NCBI GenBank assembly: GCA_945288535.1
Contig: CALYQQ010000006.1
Span: 83,405 to 147,404 of the forward strand
DNA: 64,000 nucleotides
Source: an uncultured Enterobacterales bacterium
GTDB taxonomy: Bacteria > Pseudomonadota > Gammaproteobacteria > Enterobacterales > CALYQQ01
Reading direction: 5' to 3'
In this document: positions 58,366-64,000 of the stretch, in pieces
How positions within the stretch are numbered: position 1 is the first letter of the stretch
How the letters are laid out: each line of letters begins with the position of its first letter
Translations under genes and position numbers: made by a program
Notes under the pieces: model-generated
Seen by the model: the letters and a program-made list of their open reading frames with translations, nothing else
What the model was told of the DNA's origin: nothing
Databases searched by the model: none

Positions 58366-58470
58366 ACATCCTTACTCCGTCTTTATTTTTACGAAGCCAG
58401 AGAATTTATCATTTATAGCGACTATACTTTTTTGAAAACTGCTATAATGAATGCCATACTAAAAAATAAA

Positions 58471-58512
58471 ACTAATACCCTGATAAAAAGATCTTATGAT
58501 CAGGGCATTAGT
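58471..58512. terminator. Bidirectional terminator-like hairpin between convergent uvrA and LysR gene
   Basis: ACTAATACCCTGAT...ATCAGGGCATTAGT, 14-bp stem with one mismatch. Confidence 0.6.
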
Positions 58513-58540
58513 TATATCTGATGAAAATGAGAGATAGTGT

Positions 58541-59458
58541 TTAAAGTAAAAGTTTACTACTCTCTTCGCACAATAATTTAATCATTTTTTCTACTACAGG
58601 TGAGGCTACTCTGGCTTTTAATCGTGATATTGTCAATTTACGGTTATACACCATCTCAACTATAGGTATCTCAATCAAATTTTTTTGTTTTACTTCTATA
58701 CTACTTAAACTCTTTCTTGGCATAAAACCCAGTAATTGTGTTCGTTCTATTATTTTCGGTACTAATCGAAATGATTGTGTTTCAATTTGAACTTTTGGTT
58801 TTGATAAGCCTAAACTAATAAAATTATGATCAATCCACTGGCGAGCAACGGATAATTTATTAGGTAATGTCCAATGATAAGGTAATAAATCTTCTAATGT
58901 AAGTTGTCTTTGTTGCGTAATTTCTAATAATGGGTGATTTGCATGCGCGACAATAACCATTGGATCATCACTAATTGGATACGTAATAATATTTTCATTA
59001 GGTTTTGATGCAGTAGAAATAATAAGATCAACTTGTTGTCCCAATAACATCTCTATTAAAGCATCAGGAACATCTGAAAATAATTGAATATTTACATTTG
59101 GATTATTTTCAAGAAATTTACCACAAGCAGCTGGAATAATATATTCAGCTACACTAGGTAAGCAACCGATACGTACTTGTCCAATAGAACCTTGAACAAA
59201 ATTACGTATATCTTTTTCTGTTTGCTCAACAGCTAAGCTAAGCTGTTTAACTTTAGTTAAAAGAGCTTCACCAACTGCAGTTAAATGAACGCCACGCCCA
59301 TCACGAATAAATAATGGTGCACCAATATTTTCTTCTAACCGTTGCAAACATTTACTTAATGCCGGTTGAGAGCGCGATAAACGTTCTGATGCTAATGCTA
59401 AGCTGCCTTCTTGAGTAATAATCTCAAAGTATCTTAGATCTCTGAGGTTTAAATTCAT
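58541..59458 (-). CDS. LysR-family transcriptional regulator
   Basis: N-terminal HTH LRDLRYFEIITQEGSLALASERLSRSQPALSKCLQRLEENIGAPLFIRDGRG. Confidence 0.92.
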   Translation of the reverse strand: MNLNLRDLRYFEIITQEGSLALASERLSRSQPALSKCLQRLEENIGAPLFIRDGRGVHLTAVGEALLTKVKQLSLAVEQTEKDIRNFVQGSIGQVRIGCLPSVAEYIIPAACGKFLENNPNVNIQLFSDVPDALIEMLLGQQVDLIISTASKPNENIITYPISDDPMVIVAHANHPLLEITQQRQLTLEDLLPYHWTLPNKLSVARQWIDHNFISLGLSKPKVQIETQSFRLVPKIIERTQLLGFMPRKSLSSIEVKQKNLIEIPIVEMVYNRKLTISRLKARVASPVVEKMIKLLCEESSKLLL

Positions 59459-59814
59459 TTTTATTATCTTATAATTATCAACACAATATTTTATATTTTA
59501 CACAAAATAAGAAATAAATCACTTAAAATATACAATAATACTCTATTTAAATAATAAAAGAGTAAATAGATAATGTATCAGGGAATAAAACAGAATGAAA
59601 ATAGTATAATTTAAAAGTATATTTTATATATGAAATATCTGTTAATCATCTTCTATTATATAAATAGCAAAAACATTATCCTTAAAAAAATAATTAGTTA
59701 TTTAATATAGGATAAATTATTATTTATCGTTAATATAGAGAATATTAATATAATGGATCCTGATCGATTAATATTGCTTGCGTAGTAATAACTATTAAAA
59801 ATGAATAAGCTCAT

Positions 59815-60237
59815 TTATAATAACTCACCTTGCAATGTTGCTATAACACTCCTTTTACCTCCATGATAGCGATGCTCACCTAACCATATTCCTTGCCAAA
59901 TACCTAAAGAGAGTTGCCCATCTGAGATAGGTAAGAGTAATGAACAGCCCAGGATTGACGACTTAATATGAGCTGGCATATCATCTTCTCCTTCATAATT
60001 ATGTATCCAATTATACTGCTCAGGCACTAATTTTAAAAAATAGCGTTCTATATCCGTTCTAACTGATTTATCACAATTTTCATTTAAGAGTAATGATGCT
60101 GAAGTATGTTTCAATAGTAGATGAAGTAATCCATATTTTATTAATGCTATTTGCGGTATTGCTTGTATTATTTCTTGAGTAATTAAATGAAATCCACGTT
60201 GTTTTTCAGCTAATTTAATCTGTTGTTGATACCACAT
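59815..60237 (-). CDS. yjbQ: UPF0047 family protein YjbQ
   Basis: [40 protein letters not shown]. Confidence 0.92.
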   Translation of the reverse strand: MWYQQQIKLAEKQRGFHLITQEIIQAIPQIALIKYGLLHLLLKHTSASLLLNENCDKSVRTDIERYFLKLVPEQYNWIHNYEGEDDMPAHIKSSILGCSLLLPISDGQLSLGIWQGIWLGEHRYHGGKRSVIATLQGELL

Positions 60238-60459
60238 AATATTATCTCCTATTTTCTATAGAAAATGATAGACAGGATGTTAAGCGTCATTCTATAAATA
60301 AGAAACATTTTATTATGTTATCGTGCCCTAAAATAATAGGGATCCAAATTCCTTTATATGTAAACTAATCATTGAGTTGATATTATTATTTACCCTACTG
60401 AATAAAAGAATAATAGCCCAATAAGTATTGTTATTCATATAACGCATCATACGTTATAT

Positions 60460-61575
60460 TTAGTTAATATAATTATATTTTATGCGCGATGTGAGCCGAG
60501 TAATGAGCTCATAAGCACTTAATCCAGAATAAGAAGCAACACGTTCAATGGGTAACTGCTTACCCCATAATATCACTTCATCACCTATTTTATCTGTGGC
60601 ATTTGGTCCTAAATCAATACAAATCATATCCATAGAAACTCGACCAACAAGTGGAACTTGACGACCATTTACCATAATGGGTGTTCCTGAACATGCTGAA
60701 CGGGGATAACCATCACCGTAGCCAAAAGCAACAACACCTATACACGTATCACGTTCACTTAACCATGTTGCACCATAGCCAATAGGTTCTCCTTTCTTAT
60801 GCTGGCGAACAGCAATTAAACATGATTTTAATGTCATCGCAGGTTGTAATCCAAATGTTTCACCATTAATGCCGTCGATAGGTGATATACCATATAAAAT
60901 AATACCTGGACGGATCATCTGGTAATAAGATTGTGGCCATTTAAGTATTCCGGCAGAGGCTGCAATTGATTTCAAGCCTGGTTTATTTTTAGTAAATGCG
61001 CTAAATTTAGCTAATTGCTGTGCTGTTGGTACACCATCTTCTTCATCTGCTCGACTAAAATGGCTGATTATATTTACAGGTTGTCGAACATTTAGTGATT
61101 TAGTTAAGCGTTGATATGCTTGTGCTTGTTGCTCCTCAATAAAACCTAATCGATGCATCCCCGTATCGAGTTTTATCCAAACATCAATAGGATGAGGTAA
61201 ATTAGCCTGTTCGATATCACTAATTTGTTGTTCACAATGGATAACAATAGAAAGTTGGTCTACTGATACAGTAAATAATTCATCAATTGAATAAACACCT
61301 TCAAGCAATAAAATCGGTTTTTCGATACCGGCATCACGTAATACAATAGCTTCACTCAGTCTAGATACACCAAATCCATAAGCAAGATCTTCAAGTGTTT
61401 TAGCAACCTCAAGTAAACCATGACCATATGCATGAGCTTTAATGATTGCTAAAGCAGCCTGATCCGGTGCTAGTGCTTGTATCATTTGAAAATTATGCCG
61501 TAATGCTTGACGATCTACTTCTGCGGTTGCAATCGTTAAACCTGTACCACTGATCATTTTTCCCATCAGCTCCAT
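60460..61575 (-). CDS. alr: Alanine racemase
   Basis: [16 protein letters not shown] site; [24 protein letters not shown]. Start could be an internal Met (for example 61557). Confidence 0.96.
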   Translation of the reverse strand: MELMGKMISGTGLTIATAEVDRQALRHNFQMIQALAPDQAALAIIKAHAYGHGLLEVAKTLEDLAYGFGVSRLSEAIVLRDAGIEKPILLLEGVYSIDELFTVSVDQLSIVIHCEQQISDIEQANLPHPIDVWIKLDTGMHRLGFIEEQQAQAYQRLTKSLNVRQPVNIISHFSRADEEDGVPTAQQLAKFSAFTKNKPGLKSIAASAGILKWPQSYYQMIRPGIILYGISPIDGINGETFGLQPAMTLKSCLIAVRQHKKGEPIGYGATWLSERDTCIGVVAFGYGDGYPRSACSGTPIMVNGRQVPLVGRVSMDMICIDLGPNATDKIGDEVILWGKQLPIERVASYSGLSAYELITRLTSRIKYNYIN

Positions 61576-61702
61576 TATTTAATAAAAAGGATCATAATAG
61601 ATCGATTTTGCCTGATAAAATCATATCCTGCTAGGGTATATTAGAGAATTGTTTTTGATAATTAAGAAAAATAATTAATTAATTTGCATAACCCGTAATG
61701 CA

Positions 61703-63115
61703 TTATTCTTCGTCGCTATACTGTGGGCCGGCATAATTATCAAATCGTGACCAATGTCCATGGAATGTTAGTTTTACTGATCCTATAGGGCCATTACGTT
61801 GTTTACCTAAAATAATTTCGGCAACTCCTTTTCGATCGCTGTTTTCATTATAAACTTCATCACGATAAATAAACATAATCACATCGGCATCTTGCTCAAT
61901 AGAGCCTGATTCACGTAGATCAGAATTAACTGGACGCTTATCAGATCGCTGTTCCAAACTACGATTTAATTGAGAAAGTGCGACAACGGGTACTTGTAAC
62001 TCTTTTGCCAATGCTTTCAGTGATCGTGATATTTCAGCTATCTCTAGTGTTCGATTATCCGACAGCGATGGAACACGCATTAACTGTAAATAGTCGATCA
62101 TAATCAAACTTAACCCATTGTGTTCACGGAATAATCGTCTGGCTCGTGAACGAACTTCTGTCGGTGTTAGTCCTGCTGAATCATCAATATACATATTACG
62201 TTTTTCTAATAAAATGCCCATGGTACTAGAAATACGCGCCCAATCTTCATCGTCTAACTGACCTGTTCTAATTTTGGTTTGATCAACATGAGATAATGAT
62301 GCCAACATACGCATCATAATTTGTTCACAAGGCATTTCAAGACTAAATATTAATACCGGTTTTTCTTCTGTCATAGCAGCATTTTCACACAAATTCATGG
62401 CAAATGTTGTTTTTCCCATAGAAGGACGAGCTGCAACAATAATTAAATCAGATCGTTGTAAACCTGCTGTTTTCTTATCAAGATCAGTAAAACCTGTTGA
62501 AACCCCGATAACACCATCATGAGGACGTTTAAATAACTCTTCAATTCGAGTAACGGTATCTTCAAGGATTTTATCTATTCCTTTAGGACCTTCATCTTTA
62601 TTAGCGCGACTTTCAGCAATTTGAAATACTCTGCTTTCAGCTAAATCCAACAGATCCTCACTGCTACGCCCTTGTGGATCAAAGCCAGCATCCGCTATTT
62701 CATTTGCTACTAAAATCATCTCTCGCACAACGGCTCGTTCACGCACAATATCTGCATAAGCATTAATATTAGCAGCACTCGGTGTATTTTTAGATAATTC
62801 AGCAAGATAGGCAAATCCACCGACATTGTCTAATTCGCCCTTTTGTTCCAATGATTCAGATAACGTAATTAAATCAATAGGCTTATTCTGTTCAAGTAAA
62901 AATTGCATTTCATTGAAAACAAGGCGATGAGATTGGCTATAAAAATCATTACTCGTCACCCGCTCAGAAACAGTATCCCAGCGCTCATTATCTAGCATAA
63001 GACCACCTAAAACAGATTGTTCCGCTTCTAGAGAGTGCGGGGGAATTTTAATTCGTTCTAGTTGTTTATCGTGACTTGGTTTCGTCTTTTGCTGCGTACT
63101 TTTCTTTATAGCCAT
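61703..63115 (-). CDS. dnaB: Replicative DNA helicase DnaB
   Basis: RPSMGKTTFAMN Walker A; IMIDYLQLM; C-terminal SDEE. Start at MAIKKSTQQ (63115) preferred over the ORF-track 63217. No intein seen. Confidence 0.97.
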   Translation of the reverse strand: MAIKKSTQQKTKPSHDKQLERIKIPPHSLEAEQSVLGGLMLDNERWDTVSERVTSNDFYSQSHRLVFNEMQFLLEQNKPIDLITLSESLEQKGELDNVGGFAYLAELSKNTPSAANINAYADIVRERAVVREMILVANEIADAGFDPQGRSSEDLLDLAESRVFQIAESRANKDEGPKGIDKILEDTVTRIEELFKRPHDGVIGVSTGFTDLDKKTAGLQRSDLIIVAARPSMGKTTFAMNLCENAAMTEEKPVLIFSLEMPCEQIMMRMLASLSHVDQTKIRTGQLDDEDWARISSTMGILLEKRNMYIDDSAGLTPTEVRSRARRLFREHNGLSLIMIDYLQLMRVPSLSDNRTLEIAEISRSLKALAKELQVPVVALSQLNRSLEQRSDKRPVNSDLRESGSIEQDADVIMFIYRDEVYNENSDRKGVAEIILGKQRNGPIGSVKLTFHGHWSRFDNYAGPQYSDEE

Positions 63116-63554
63116 TGGATGAATTGTTCTTATCAGTAAAATTAATCTAATACAATAATATTTAAGTATAAATGAATGAGTTAGTATAAGCGATGGATAA
63201 CTACCCAAAATATGCAATAAACATATTATCTAATAAATTTAATAAAAAAAGATACAATCGTAAAAAAGTATCCAATATCGTTGATGTTGTAGTATATACA
63301 GGCTTACAGACTTAGATCATTAAATACAGCTTTAAGTTATAATTTATTACGATCTAGTATAACGACATTCATTTCTAATTATATTATTTTGATAAATATC
63401 ACCATGATCGATTTCCTAAGAAAGGATTTTATTGTTTGTCAACAAATTAGCTATCTTACATTAAATAACATGTTAGCGTGGCTAGGAAGTAAAAGACTCG
63501 CACATATAACTGTCTAATACATAACAATAGATTAATTCTAAATAAAAAGTAGTC

Positions 63555-63783
63555 TACTCTAAAGCAACCTTAAAATAACAAAAAGTTGACACGTTTGTAG
63601 CACGTTCTGGGCGTAATATTTTATAATGTAAGCGATTAGCTTTGGTATCTATGTAAAATTCGATGTTTTTATTAGGAAATTTATCTCTCCTAACGCTGAT
63701 TCAATGTCCAATACATAGTGTCGTTTAATAACATAAAAGGCGATTTCTTCCCATGAGGATAACTTTAGATACGATACCTTCTC
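63555..63783 (-). pseudogene. Possible frameshifted gene remnant
   Basis: Two overlapping minus-strand frames with protein-like translations: EKVSYLKLSSWEEIAFYVIKRHYVLDIESALGEINFLIKTSNFT* and ISVRRDKFPNKNIEFYIDTKANRLHYKILRPERATNVSTFCYFKVALE*. Confidence 0.4.
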
Positions 63784-63946
63784 TCAGAGATCATAATGTT
63801 TAACTAAATTCTATAATGGATAAAAAAGAATAATTCTTTGTTTTCTAATTTTCGCTATAGACTAAATCCGTTCTTACTATTTGATATGATTTCTCTATTT
63901 TTTATAGATACAATAAGGTACCATTAGTTTAATAAAAATAAAGAAA

Positions 63947-64000
<54 letters not shown>

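Noticed and set aside
61703-63115. Possible intein in dnaB
   Set aside because: Walker A and downstream motifs are contiguous with normal length.

Overview
AT-rich enterobacterial chromosomal segment. The housekeeping gene order points to Enterobacterales, and the base composition suggests a host-associated, possibly Morganellaceae/Arsenophonus-like lineage; the taxon is an inference. Recognisable syntenic blocks: ppdA-ppdB-ygdB-ppdC/thyA/lgt/rppH/mutH; glnE/ygiF/ygiM/cca; tamAB/ytfL/cysQ; ftsP/plsC/parC/parE/yqiA/cpdA/yqiB/nudF/tolC; a DedA gene plus yqjD-yqjE-yqjK; hcp; dcuA-aspA; lemA; ssb/uvrA; yjbQ; alr; dnaB. The blocks are separated by long, very AT-rich, mostly non-coding gaps, and several expected neighbours are missing (recC/ptrA/recB/recD, ptsP, msrA, hcr), which suggests genome reduction and rearrangement. 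No tRNA, rRNA, CRISPR array, prophage or intact IS element was recognised. Best second-look items: (1) a CCA-adding enzyme whose HD phosphohydrolase motif is eroded; (2) an Hcp with the anaerobe-type cysteine spacing and no hcr; (3) an orphan 430-aa protein (46247-47539) with a possible HEPN-like N-terminus; (4) an efflux-type HlyD + two ABC-2 permease operon with no ATPase, sitting where recC would normally be; (5) two perfect DnaA boxes in the rppH-mutH gap; (6) a (TTAG)n microsatellite running off the right edge. I found no unambiguous, complete, previously undescribed multi-gene system.
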